This document shows positions 57,201 to 64,000 of a DNA stretch of 64,000 nt, in pieces. The stretch comes from Argyresthia goedartella (lineage: Eukaryota; Arthropoda; Insecta; Lepidoptera; Argyresthiidae). A program made the position numbers and the translations under genes. Where the stretch lies: contig OX463808.1 of assembly GCA_949825045.1 (NCBI GenBank), positions 28,581,674 to 28,645,673 of the forward strand. The letters run 5' to 3'. The notes under the pieces were generated by a model. The model searched no databases and had not been told where the DNA came from. It saw only the letters and a program-made list of their open reading frames with translations. Each line of letters begins with the position of its first letter. Within the stretch, counting starts at the first letter, position 1.

Positions 57201-57951
57201 GGTTAGATTGATTTGATTTCATTTTAAGTACCTACCAAGTCATCCATAAGTGTATATGAATAGAATAATAAAGAACTGCTACCCGAAACTAATACTAGTT
57301 TAGTTTCAGGTATAGTTTAAGCGAAGCAGTTCTTTATTATTCTATTCATATACACTTATGGATGACTTGGTAGGTACTTGAAATGAAATAAAATCAATCT
57401 AAATTATTAATTTTATTTTCATGCTTTCAAAAGTAACAGTAAACTAGAAGCCTAACAGTTGGTTACAAAAGACAGTAAGTTATGGTCAGGGTAGAATCAC
57501 CATGGGTAAAACATGTCATATATTTTTGGAGGGAATATTTTCGGGGGTATTTCTTCAGCTGTACTGTTTTCTAGAAAGCAAAAATGTATAGGTATCAAAG
57601 GGACCTTCAATTATAAATACAAAACAGCACCACCTTTTGTTGTGTACATACCTTCACTGTGGGCAATAGTTTACTTTCAATTGTGACTTTCTTGGCTCCC
57701 ATGACTTTGTCCTTATCCTGGTTGGCACAGGATTTGTTGAAAGCGTTGGTAATGTCACCAAAAGCAGCGCGCTTCGCTGTGAGATCTTTCAAGGGACTGT
57801 CGGCTTTTCTCTTACTTGGCACTTTCAAACTGTCTTTGTACGTCTTCAGCGTAGATATCTGTTTACTCCTCGTCGTGATGCCGGGATTCATGATGCCATT
57901 CATGTCATTCTCAACACCAATGGGTTTGGATGCCAAACGAGTTGGCGCCAT
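39117..57951 (-). CDS. CycB3: G2/mitotic-specific cyclin B3, seven coding exons
   Basis: Coding exons, 5' to 3': 57951-57652, 57192-56909, 56395-56179, 55239-54985, 50990-50835, 45905-45731 and 39280-39117. They total 1551 bp, 516 residues plus TGA. All junctions are GT-AG with agreeing phases (0, 2, 0, 0, 0, 1). The disordered N-terminal region carries a destruction box RAAFGDITN (61-69; Phe in place of Leu is usual in B3) and a KEN box (164-166), the APC/C degradation signals. The cyclin box has RALLVDWMVEVQESFELNHE and LYLAVKLVDLYL, diagnostic for B3 rather than A or B. Cyclin B3 activates CDK1 late in mitosis and in female meiosis. Introns 4-6 are 4-6.5 kb and filled with retroelements; introns 1-3 are short. 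Confidence 0.93.
39387..39638. mobile_element. MITE-like inverted-repeat element in CycB3 intron 6
   Basis: GAACAGCAGCCTTATGGCGT at 39387 is answered by the inverse at 39617-39638 with one mismatch. 252 bp, non-coding, 100 bp from exon 7. Confidence 0.75.
40460..41168 (+). mobile_element. 3' end of a LINE inserted into the older LINE
   Basis: Open frame at 40481-40930 (MTYGILLWG, IFILQKRAVLAIYRL, NSFKGNCIRYYNKVP, KKGYY), the C-terminal region after reverse transcriptase. A 230-bp untranslated part with an AATAAATG signal follows, then a GATTT repeat tail at 41147-41168. It is 5'-truncated and of the same family as the longer copy at 46440-49130, with which it shares most of these phrases. 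Confidence 0.82.
41170..41990 (-). pseudogene. reverse-transcriptase part of the split LINE
   Basis: GVPQGSVLGPTLF and the finger motif FGFRKGLSTEDAVGSL are readable between 41578 and 41333. The catalytic aspartates remain as ADD in a frame-shifted stretch near 41290. An ATT microsatellite at 41700-41712 interrupts the YRPISVL region. Confidence 0.7.
41960..43565 (-). mobile_element. second LINE fragment, inserted in the linker of the first
   Basis: Traces on the - strand: KGDMDITPKL-like linker, SSNYRPIALASIVSRILEKV (43250-43180), DLSKAFDRFPHQLLW, GVRQGGSMSPVLFNIYMDDL and CYADDMVLLAPS (42857-42650), and EVKYLGHII (42530). The end near 42150 is scrambled. The catalytic YADD is intact but frames are broken. 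A T-rich/A-rich tail near 41960-42060 may be its 3' end. GC content rises sharply at 42190-42420. Confidence 0.75.
44150..44720 (-). pseudogene. endonuclease domain of the split LINE
   Basis: A 129-residue frame (44718-44329) with AECLSIEIQN, INRFPSF and SVIVVGDININ, the apurinic-type endonuclease core that nicks target DNA in jockey/CR1 elements. The N-terminal catalytic part is missing or unreadable. Confidence 0.75.
45027..45078. repeat. perfect hairpin, 24-bp arms, 4-nt loop
   Basis: GGATTACGCGACACAACACG and four further bases (to 45050), loop GTGT, then the exact inverse at 45055-45078. It lies in CycB3 intron 6. Confidence 0.95.
45731..45905 (-). CDS. CycB3: CycB3 exon 6
   Basis: Acceptor CCCCTGTGTGCAG, donor ACAG followed by GTGCGC. 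Residues 405-462: the second cyclin fold, with PTLTLARFVLELCLLEYPLA, then ALYIALRMK and WTATLEYYTG. GC-rich. Confidence 0.92.
45930..46135 (-). mobile_element. tRNA-derived SINE in CycB3 intron 5
   Basis: On the - strand it has GTGGTCGAGGCTGTGCTTCC (A-box region) and GGTCCCGGGTTCGAATCCC (B box), then CTGGGGAGGAAGG and GGTTCCCGCGCCAC. It aligns with 33776-33965. It starts only ~25 bp from the CycB3 exon-6 acceptor. Confidence 0.82.
46363..46439. repeat. GATGATGGAGCC repeat, left copy
   Basis: CTGATCTGATGATGGAGCC and CAACCCTATCGAGTTTGGGC recur at 49286-49530 on the other side of the LINE. Confidence 0.8.
46440..49130 (+). mobile_element. decayed LINE with endonuclease and RT in CycB3 intron 5
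   Basis: The + strand order is endonuclease C-terminus at 46480-46753 (KKLIICGDLNVDLL), linker at 46911-47389, RT start near 47730 (NFRPISVLPALSKIFEK), GIPQGSPFLFLVYINDLP at 48133-48186, FADETSL at 48220 (second catalytic Asp changed to Glu), thumb with FLGITIDSKLQWGPHIDKL, and C-terminus MSYGILLWG and KKGYYYVQYY to 49030. At least five frame breaks. The ADE change alone should abolish activity. Same family as 40460-41168. Confidence 0.85.
49286..49530. repeat. GATGATGGAGCC repeat, two tandem copies
   Basis: Copies at 49290-49375 and 49448-49530, about 155 bp apart, share GATCTGATGATGGAGCCAGA and CAACCCTATCGAGTTT. A CATGACATAGAGCTCCATGTCATG palindrome-like phrase lies between them (49416-49440). 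Confidence 0.8.
49531..50089. other. CycB3 intron 5 sequence
   Basis: AT-rich. A short direct repeat GAATTGACAGAAGAT occurs at 49893 and 49920. Nothing else seen. Confidence 0.4.
50090..50185 (+). mobile_element. partial SINE
   Basis: GTTGCCACGACACAGGGTAT, CCTAGTGTGAGGCCAGAAGC and ATGTGCCTGTATATATGT match the 3' part of the SINE at 33776-33965 read in the other direction. The tRNA-like head is absent. Confidence 0.75.
50195..50630. repeat. dispersed insect repeat containing a perfect hairpin
   Basis: Opens GGCCAAGTGCGTGTCGGACA and closes with GGACGGACGGACAGC, CTATAAGGGTTCC and CTACGGAACCCTAAAAA, the same family as 8600-8930. At 50508-50533 and 50538-50563 two perfectly complementary 26-bp arms flank a TTAG loop. 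Confidence 0.8.
50835..50990 (-). CDS. CycB3: CycB3 exon 5
   Basis: Acceptor TACCTCTCAG, donor AGG followed by GTGAGG. Residues 353-404: ERIPPQVDDFLYICDGAYS, then LLKMEMEILRVIDFDLGAPL and SYRFLRRYAR. This is the end of the first cyclin fold and the linker to the second. Confidence 0.94.
50991..53139. other. CycB3 intron 4, left part
   Basis: No gene. At 52240-52565 the phrase TTTGGTGATCATTTA and variants recur four to five times on both strands, with a GTGAGCGAAGCGAAGCCCCC stretch (52354) between them, probably part of a dispersed repeat. Confidence 0.45.
53140..54910 (+). pseudogene. decayed mariner/Tc1-type transposase and inverted fragment
   Basis: Traces on the + strand: ADIVFMYDRADGDGALARRM (53978) and YEQRYTNRRQPNVRVF form the N-terminal helix-turn-helix. 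DILAAFVADPTT lies near 54173. A 173-residue frame at 54389-54910 carries the catalytic core with FSVNGWAGVIGRTLIWPHIL, LNGRNYLDLLQNDLPVL and IFQQDGCPAHW. The first catalytic Asp is replaced (WTYESKF where family members have TDE). At 53230-53345 the C-terminal phrase IKTKEELVSKIRLAF returns on the - strand, so a second copy lies inverted. Multiple frame breaks; inactive. It ends 75 bp before CycB3 exon 4. Confidence 0.75.
53576..53622. repeat. short inverted repeat, 13-bp perfect arms
   Basis: CTGCTGGAAATAT and its exact inverse 21 bp apart. Confidence 0.8.
54985..55239 (-). CDS. CycB3: CycB3 exon 4 (cyclin box)
   Basis: Acceptor TTCCTCCACAG, donor GAT followed by GTGAGT. Residues 268-352: SLFIIDDYLPRMKG, RALLVDWMVEVQESFELNHE, LYLAVKLVDLYL and LLGASSLFIAAKFD. 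This holds the conserved Arg, Asp and Lys that contact CDK1. Confidence 0.95.
55240..56178. other. CycB3 intron 3
   Basis: No gene. An inverted pair GGCCGATCCCAATAACCT (55994) and AGGTTATTGGGATCGGCC-like (56121-56139) with 110 bp between suggests a small MITE at about 55994-56140, 40 bp from the exon 3 donor. Confidence 0.55.
56179..56395 (-). CDS. CycB3: CycB3 exon 3
   Basis: The acceptor CTCTCCGACAG is the first AG after a pyrimidine-rich stretch; donor CAG followed by GTTGGT. Residues 195-267: acidic linker, then PQGIADFDLENWKDQYQVSN and YAMDIFNYLK, the N-terminal helix of B-type cyclins. Confidence 0.88.
56396..56908. other. CycB3 intron 2
   Basis: AT-rich, GTTAGT donor. No inserted element recognised. 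Confidence 0.6.
56909..57192 (-). CDS. CycB3: CycB3 exon 2 (KEN box)
   Basis: Acceptor AACCTGTTTCAG, donor AACAT followed by GTTAGT. Basic, Ser/Asn-rich region with the KEN degradation motif in HNKENQN. Reading past the donor hits a stop after three codons. Confidence 0.85.
57203..57402. repeat. inverted duplication next to the CycB3 exon 2 acceptor
   Basis: Arms 57203-57280 and 57325-57402 are 78 bp each with two mismatches. A 44-bp loop holds a further 11-bp inverted pair. The exon-side arm includes the pyrimidine-rich part of the intron 1 acceptor, so the far arm carries an inverted copy of it. Confidence 0.92.
57652..57951 (-). CDS. CycB3: CycB3 exon 1 (start and destruction box)
   Basis: The ATG has A at -3 and G at +4. 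It encodes exactly 100 residues, starting MAPTRLASKPIG, with SPLKDLTAKRAAFGDITNAF carrying the destruction box. Donor AAG followed by GTATGT. Confidence 0.9.
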
Positions 57952-59348
57952 AATTCACTAAAACAATTTCACACATCCACACGCACAGGTATTTATGATA
58001 GTGAATATTAAGATTAATCCTCTAGGCTGGGTTATAGTATTTTAGGAGAGAGAACCTAGACAATCAGTTCAAAACCATCACGTATAACAACCAAAAAATG
58101 GAGGCAAAACAAGCGACTGTCTGGATGTCAGGACGCGGCGGGGATAATCGAACAATATATGGCAATTACTCACGTTTTACTAACGGCAGTAGCCGTTAGG
58201 GATTCAGTATTTATTGCCTACAAATTTATGTAGCTAAAATATTTCGCGATTATTGTAAAATGCACTACAAACTCTATTCAACTCTCCACCGGAAAGAGCA
58301 ACAGCTTTAAAAACCGTTGCTTCAAATTTCTGTTGGTCTCGGCTTCGACCAATCACGGGAAAGCTTCATTCCGTACGCTCCCACTTACGCGAACTGTTGA
58401 TACAATATATGTCATATGTAGTTGTTTCCAAAGCAAATTCCATAAAATTTGTCTGAGTTATTTTGTAAAATCATAATCGGTAAAACTCAATATTTTCCGG
58501 AACAGCCATAAAAGTTCTGTGGTAGAGCTTGAATATAACTTAATTTATAAATAAAAAACTTAAAATAAAGTTCGAAAATAGTTTTGCATGTGAATAACGG
58601 GACGTGAAACAGTGTCGCCCCATGTAACGCAAAATATATATAACTCCTTTATGTTTTCAAGTAAGATTACATTTACGTATATAACATAGTTAAATTATAA
58701 AAATACAAATATAAAAAAGGGTAAATAAATAGTGATAATATGTATTATAAAAAATAAACAATTTACAAAAGATCCAAATCTATTTTGAACATCTATCCTG
58801 GAGTGGCGCGGGGCGGGTTATTTTAATGAAATAAAATTTAGTCTCGATTTTAAACATAACATATTATAATCGACATGTAACTTTGTATTGAAAATTAAAC
58901 AATATTTCAAATAGTTTTTCATCATGAAGTTTGTAGCAATTTATTTAAAAAAAAACTACTGTTTCTCTAGTTTTTGTGGAAAATTTCATGATAGCCGAAT
59001 GGAAAAAGTATTTATAAAAGTAAAAGGTTTTGTTGTAGCAAAGGAACGGCTTTGACAAGCAGCTGACGCTTGCGGTCGCGTCGTTTGTTCCATTTTGGCA
59101 ATACAATTGCTTATTACTCTTATCTTATTGGTAGCCTTTTCTCTTTTTCACTACCGAGTGTTGTAGAGCGATAGCCTTGTCTATCATATCATCACCGAAA
59201 TCCTAGCACCGTTCAAACTGGATTGCTTGCCTTGCGCTGAGATGTTTACTTACCGTATTTTTGTCTGAAAATGATATCATTGTTTTTTGGTGAAATGAAG
59301 GCTTTTGCTTAGTAGATATATAATCGAGCTTTTATATTTAAAAATAAC
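57952..59348. promoter_or_regulatory. divergent spacer between CycB3 and PEX1
   Basis: 1.4 kb between two opposed start codons, no recognisable coding frame. It must hold both promoters unless untranslated exons lie elsewhere. The CycB3 side contains CGCGATTATTG (58244), loosely E2F-like, but this is weak. No TATA box stands out amid the general AT-richness. Confidence 0.5.
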
Positions 59349-59441
59349 ATGTTAGGCGGTGTCCGGTTGAAAGTACGTTACTCTCACGAGAAAACTTGCT
59401 TTGCCTATATCAGTTCAAAGTTCAGTACAAACAATGAACAG
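59349..59441 (+). CDS. PEX1: PEX1 exon 1
   Basis: ATG with AAC just before it. The frame ends exactly at a strong donor. Confidence 0.6.
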
Positions 59442-60194
59442 GTAAGTCTTATGTTATATACTAATAACTGATTTATATTTCAAGAAATTCACAATTGGTA
59501 CTGATTGAACTATTGTCTTGATAGGAGCGGATTAGACGGTGAAGTAAAGAATGTGGGCTGATTGATGATGATGAACTAATGTACTAGGTACCTATGTCGT
59601 ATGTAACAGAACAATTTTGTGGTTATGTTTTGTTACAAAGTGAATAATAATAATATCATGATGCCACCCTTTAGGATACCCATATATATGCATCTTTATG
59701 TGGTTGTTATATAGTTTACAATTGTTTACATAGTTTATACAGTCAGAAGAATATTTACCATAATATGTAAAACATTCCTATTACACTGATGACTACACTC
59801 CAGACACCCTCAATTGTACCGTATGTGGGTACCATAGCTACCTAAAACAATAAATAGGTCCCTTCCTACCTTTTGATTCTTTGATGATATGTATACCAAC
59901 TTTAGGACATGCAATATAGTCTAAACTCTCTTAATATAATCTGTTGCATAATATCTTTGCATTCCACATTTCTAGACTCAGTGTGTGCAAGTTCTATACC
60001 AAGAGAAACAAGTCCTTCTTTGGGTGGTCTTCAACAGCAACATTCCGGAGGGCCAGCTTGCCTGCAACCCTATATTCGGTCGACATGTTGGTCTTGAAGC
60101 CGGGGCCGAGGTGTTTGCCGCTCCATATGGAGATGTGAAGGTGCTAGATGAGTTGTATGTTGATGCGGATAGTCCTGATGATCAAGAGATCTTG
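59349..60194 (+). CDS. PEX1: probable PEX1 N-terminus (first two exons)
   Basis: Exon 1 is 59349-59441 (31 codons, donor CAG followed by GTAAGT). Exon 2 is 59976-60194 (73 codons; acceptor ATTTCTAG, donor TTG followed by GTAATT). The phases match. The joined product has a beta-rich start (VRLKVRYSHEKTCFAYI), then GRHVGLEAGAEVFAAPYGDV and VDADSPDDQEIL. This pattern (a hydrophobic double-psi-barrel ending in a D-x-x-E-I-L motif) matches the N-terminal domain of the peroxisomal AAA ATPase PEX1, which with PEX6 recycles the PEX5 import receptor. The ATPase domains would lie beyond the window; other barrel-type AAA proteins are not excluded. Confidence 0.6.
59976..60194 (+). CDS. PEX1: PEX1 exon 2
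   Basis: CVQVLYQEKQVLLWVVFN, then the PYGDVKV and DDQEIL motifs. An alternative acceptor CTCAG six bases downstream would remove only two residues. Confidence 0.62.
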
Positions 60195-60589
60195 GTAATT
60201 ATGAGTATCAAGTTTTATTATTATTATTATTTAGCAATCATGCTGACACAATTGTATTATTATATCCTTTATTGCATAAAACACTGTAAAAACAATTGAC
60301 GCAGTGGGAAATAAATTATTCCTAAAAGTAATCTCATCCAGCTAACCCAGTAAGTATGTGCAGAGAAACAATGCGGGTGCAGCTAATAACAAAATATTTA
60401 TACAAACAAGAAAACAGAAACTAAATTTTAAATTTGAATAAATACACATCCACACAAATAACTACAAAAATACTTTATAACATATATACAATTATGAAGA
60501 TAATTATAGTACATAAACACTTAATACTGAAATAAATAAAACCTACGATAATTGAGATAGGTAGTATTCTTTCAGTCTTGACCTGAATG
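60195..60589. other. probable PEX1 intron 2
   Basis: A TTA microsatellite at 60216-60229 is followed by AT-rich sequence with a short-repeat tail. No gene. Confidence 0.4.
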
Positions 60590-62453
60590 AGCTAGGGATA
60601 AACTATCGCCAATAGACCTGGCAGGAGATCCACATCTGCGCAGCACGGACTGTGTAGGAATTCATCAGGAAACTGGTATTGGCCATTGGACAGGCTAGTT
60701 CCCTTGTCCCTCTAAGTGACCATGTTTGGCAGCCATATGTTAGGACTGGTAGTACACAGGAATTGAAGAGTCTTCTTTTGTGGTCTAGGTTGTAGTCCCT
60801 TCCTTTCATCACTTCCTTAAGGGACCAATAAGCTTTCCATGAGTTTGCAATATTTTTGTCTAATTCATTCTTCATTTGATCTTCTGGAGAAATAATCTGT
60901 CCAAGGTTGGTGTACTCCTTAACATACTCAAATTGATCTTCATACACTATTATGTTGATTTCATTGCCATTTGATATTATTTTAGTTTTCTCGGCATTTA
61001 GTGAGACTGAAAGTTTTACTTAGGTTGGATAGGTTTTGTGTCATCACTTGTAATGTAAGCGGAGCGGATCTTCTGAAAAAAATACTATGAATACTCAGGT
61101 GATTTAACCAAAGTCCATTTATTTTGAGCCCCTATTATTCCATCTTAGGTTTTGGAAGACTGATTCTAGTACTGCTGAGAATAGTTTGGGGGAAATTGGA
61201 CCTCCTTGCTTCACTCCTTTTTCAACGTGGAATTCTTTTCCTACTGTTTCAAGCTGGATTTTGGCTGTTGATATTCTGTAGATTTGTTGAAGGAGGATTG
61301 AGTATTTTCTATGTATTCCTTGTTGTGATAGGGCCGTCCATATGCTGTTGTGTTTCAAGGAGTCATATGCCTTCGAATAATCTATAGCTACAATGTATGT
61401 TTTCCCATATTCACTGTATTTTTCTATGACCTGTTTAAGAAAGTGTATATGGTTAATAGTAAAGAAGTTTTTCCGAAATCCAGCTTGCTCCATAGGTTGT
61501 TCCTCAAGCTGATGGATCAATAGTTACCTTATCACTAGGGTCCACCTTCTTATGCAGTAAAACAATAATTGACTTTGACAATTGTTCAGGGATTTCACCA
61601 GTTTTAATTTTAATACCTGGTTGAATATCTTTGTCAAATTTGGAACTATTTCTCCTTTTGTGCATCTAAGTATCTCGTTTATTATTATGTCCGCGCCTGT
61701 TGCTTTCTCATTCTTTTGTATCAAACAAAGAGTATATAAGTATCGAAATTGCAAATCTCACTTCTGTCAGAATTTCTGGTGCAGTTTCCATTCCTTTTGT
61801 CTCTTTATTTTCTGGTAAGGTATAATGTCCAGTTCCATCTTTATAGAGGTTTCTGTAGAATGAGGTTGCTGTTTTGATGATGTCTGGTCTTGAAGTCGCC
61901 ACTCGACCTGATTTTTTCTCAAGTTTAGGGACCTAATCTTTTTTCTCTGTGAAATCTTGTACTTATTGCCTTTCGAATGCCTCCCGTTTTCTCTATATGT
62001 GATGTTACAATTTGGGTTCGCTTTTATTTTCTGTTATTACAAATGTTCCTGTTTATTTCCTTGCTAATATTTGTGATTTTTGCTCTGGTTTAGTTTAGAT
62101 GTTTAGTTTTATACAGTTCTTGTCTATTTTTCAATAGAGTTTTAGTTTCTTCAGATAGCTTTTGATGGCCTTTATTGTAATTTCTTGCCTCTGACATTGT
62201 TGGGGTCAGTCTTTGCAGGAATTTGTTATAATTATCTTGGCATGAGTAGTTGTTGAAAGTGCTGGATGTGAAGATTTGTTTGGCAGTGAACATTCGTTCA
62301 GAAGATTCACTTTGGACCAATTTTGCTGTACTTCATTCTATTCTTTTTGGGAGCTGACAGTTTAATTGTTGCTCTCACTATTCGGTGGTTTGTATTGAAA
62401 TAAAATTATTTTATGACTGTGAATGTGAATCGGTAAATGATTCCATGTTGTTT

Positions 62454-62505
62454 GATATCTCCAGACTGTGCTATTTCGTTTTTGTAAGCACAGTCTGGAG
62501 ATATC
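62454..62505. repeat. perfect hairpin, 19-bp arms
   Basis: GATATCTCCAGACTGTGCT, a 14-nt loop, and its exact inverse. Confidence 0.95.
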
Positions 62506-62578
62506 CATGTCCATTTTTTCTTTGGATTATTTTTGAACATGCTATTAAAGATACTGATGTTGTGTTGAAGAGCGAATT

Positions 62579-62635
62579 GACTATAATATAATATATATTA
62601 TATATATTATTATAGTTATATATAATATTATAGTC
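62579..62635. repeat. AT-rich imperfect palindrome
   Basis: GACTATAATAT at one end faces ATATTATAGTC at the other, with pure A/T inverted sequence between. Confidence 0.85.
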
Positions 62636-63107
62636 TCTTTCCTTTTTTACTTCGTTTCCCTACGCCCAACATCCCTATTTCATGCTCTTCTCCTTGTTGT
62701 TGCTGACCAATTTGGATGTTGAAGTCCCCTATTACCATCAGATGGTTGTGTTCATTTTGTTGAATGAGCGTGCTGAGGTCCTATTAGAATTTGTCTGACT
62801 TAGATGTATGCTGTTTCTGTGGGGTATGTATACCTGAATTATACACCAAGTCTTGTCATATTCGGGTAAATTAATTTTGAATACTGTAATTCAGATAATC
62901 CTTTTATTTCTTGAATATATTTTTTTAGGTATCTTTTAACCATAAATCCGACCCCATCAAGTCCCGGTGTCTTCTTTGTAGTAAAGAATATAGTCTCCCC
63001 TGTCTTCGATATTGTCACCAAGTCTTCTCACTTCACTGAAGCCAAGGATGTCCCATTTAAGGTTGGATAGACCATTTTCCAATTCTATTAGCTTTTCTTC
63101 AGATCTC

Positions 63108-63156
63108 AAAGATACCTAGCGTGTTAAGGTCTACACTTAACACGCTAGGTATCTTT
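63108..63156. repeat. perfect hairpin, 21-bp arms
   Basis: AAAGATACCTAGCGTGTTAA followed by G, a 7-nt loop, and the exact inverse. It lies at the start of the RTE endonuclease region. Confidence 0.95.
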
Positions 63157-64000
63157 AATTCAAATATCTACATATTTAAATTTTTGTTTAGTCTCTTTGT
63201 TGTATGTTTTGTTTTTCTTTTTGTGTTTGTTTGTGTTCCCATTCATTTTCTGGATTCTGATTTAGAAGTTACTTTTGGGTTTTGGTTTGGATAGTTCTTT
63301 TGTTGTCGTTGGGGGGTGTTATTCTACAACCCCCAAGGTGACCAACCGGTGTAGGAGGTCAACCTGATGTGCTTGTGATTGTGATTCAATTAAACTCGCA
63401 GAAATGTAAGTTGTTTGCGTGCTCTGGTATTTTTCCACAACACAATAATAGCGGAGAATGAATGGTTGGTCCCAGGGATGAAGGTCCTCGATAAAACTGA
63501 TTGCCGTACGTTCTGCGAAGTAAGATCTTTCTGCAAGGAGCTTTCTGCATATGTGGCCCGTACAATTCTGCGGAAATGTTTGTCCCAATCAAGGTAAAAA
63601 TAATCTTTGCGGACGGCTCCGGTTTAGTTGGCCAGGCAGGAGGCCGATTCTTACGAAACTGAAGAATCTTGAAGTCGATTTTGAAAGTAAACTTGTCTCC
63701 CTACCAGTAGTCTCAGACAGCTCTTTCTATCAGGTTCGGTGGTCTCGGTGTTCGTTGCCTACAGGTTACTACAGGATACGAACTCCCTGCTTTCTTGGCC
63801 TCTTCGAATGGGGTTCATACTTGTCACTCGCATTTGGAACATTTATGGTGACAATTTAAACATCCCTTTTGTGGCCGAGGCTTTGCGGCTTTGGCGGCTC
63901 CATTGCCCGGGGAGAGATGTGCCTTAGCAGCATGCGGTGCTGCTGCTGAATCAGCGGCGCTGATGGAAAGTTGCCTGTTTGTTTCTTTGACCGTCGAAGG
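63157..64000. other. RTE 5' region and unrecognised sequence
   Basis: 63160-63370, read on the - strand, has the look of a LINE 5' untranslated part (CCAAAACCCAAAAGTAAC, A-rich, before the endonuclease start). 63370-64000 shows open frames on both strands (63319-63588 on -, 63551-63859 on +), none recognised. A CLNCHHKCSKCE-like cysteine cluster on the - strand near 63860-63830 could be a zinc-knuckle trace, but one frame carries stops on both sides. Confidence 0.35.

Larger units (their letters stand above)
60590..63130 (-). mobile_element. decayed RTE-type LINE
   Basis: The - strand order is endonuclease at 63100-62680 (SEEKLIELENG, LGFSEVRRLGD, GVGFMVKRYLK, HLMVIGDFNI), linker at 62320-61750, and RT at 61520-61119. 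The RT has EQAGFRKNFFTINHIHFLKQ, TYIVAIDYSKAYDSL, and GVKQGGPISPKLFSAVLE. The C-terminus at 60947-60600 has YTNLGQIIS, YWSLKEVMKG and LPVLTYGCQTWSL. The two-Asp motif C region is lost. PKLFSAVLE is characteristic of the RTE clade. It is interrupted by three hairpin sequences and several stops. Confidence 0.85.

Noticed and set aside
63319..63927. Overlapping frames on both strands at the right end of the window
   Set aside because: No recognised domain, conflicting strands, adjacent to a LINE 5' region; cannot be supported as genes.

Overview
The window looks like insect nuclear DNA, most likely a moth or butterfly. It is AT-rich and carries three intron-containing host genes of animal type. 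Every gap between exons is filled with transposable-element debris of kinds common in Lepidoptera: BEL/Pao, CR1/jockey-like and RTE LINEs, Tc1/mariner, tRNA-derived SINEs and fold-back MITEs. Nothing prokaryotic, viral-infectious or CRISPR-like was seen. The order-level assignment is inference.

Host genes. (1) A PABIR/FAM122-type gene, + strand, has three recognisable exons at 27406-31667; its 5' exon is not found here. (2) The mitotic cyclin B3 gene, - strand, runs from ATG 57951 to stop 39117. I could place seven coding exons whose splice phases all agree, giving a 516-residue protein. (3) The 5' end of a probable PEX1 gene, + strand, has exons at 59349-59441 and 59976-60194 and leaves the window. 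PABIR and CycB3 converge; CycB3 and PEX1 diverge from a 1.4-kb spacer.

Layout. 1-7.6 kb: a complete BEL/Pao LTR retrotransposon on the - strand with two identical 332-bp LTRs and a 5-bp target-site duplication. 7.6-19 kb: no certain gene; a decayed LINE, G/C homopolymer tracts, a ~100-bp minisatellite and a MITE. 19.1-23.6 kb: a 5'-truncated LINE with an intact reverse-transcriptase frame, then a complete Tc1 element with one internal stop. 23.7-30.4 kb: repeated modules, one set enclosed by 50-bp inverted repeats and lying in a PABIR intron. 33.4-38.5 kb: several nested inverted-repeat elements. 39-58 kb: cyclin B3, whose last intron holds at least three non-LTR elements inserted in one another. 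60.5-63.2 kb: a decayed RTE element, probably in the second PEX1 intron.

How it fits together. Cyclin B3 drives CDK1-dependent mitotic progression, and PABIR proteins inhibit PP2A-B55, the phosphatase that opposes CDK1, so two opposing mitotic regulators are neighbours here; that may be chance. The clearest unexplained signal is a set of short, perfect or near-perfect inverted duplications with tiny loops scattered through unrelated sequence. One of them abuts the exon-2 splice acceptor of cyclin B3.
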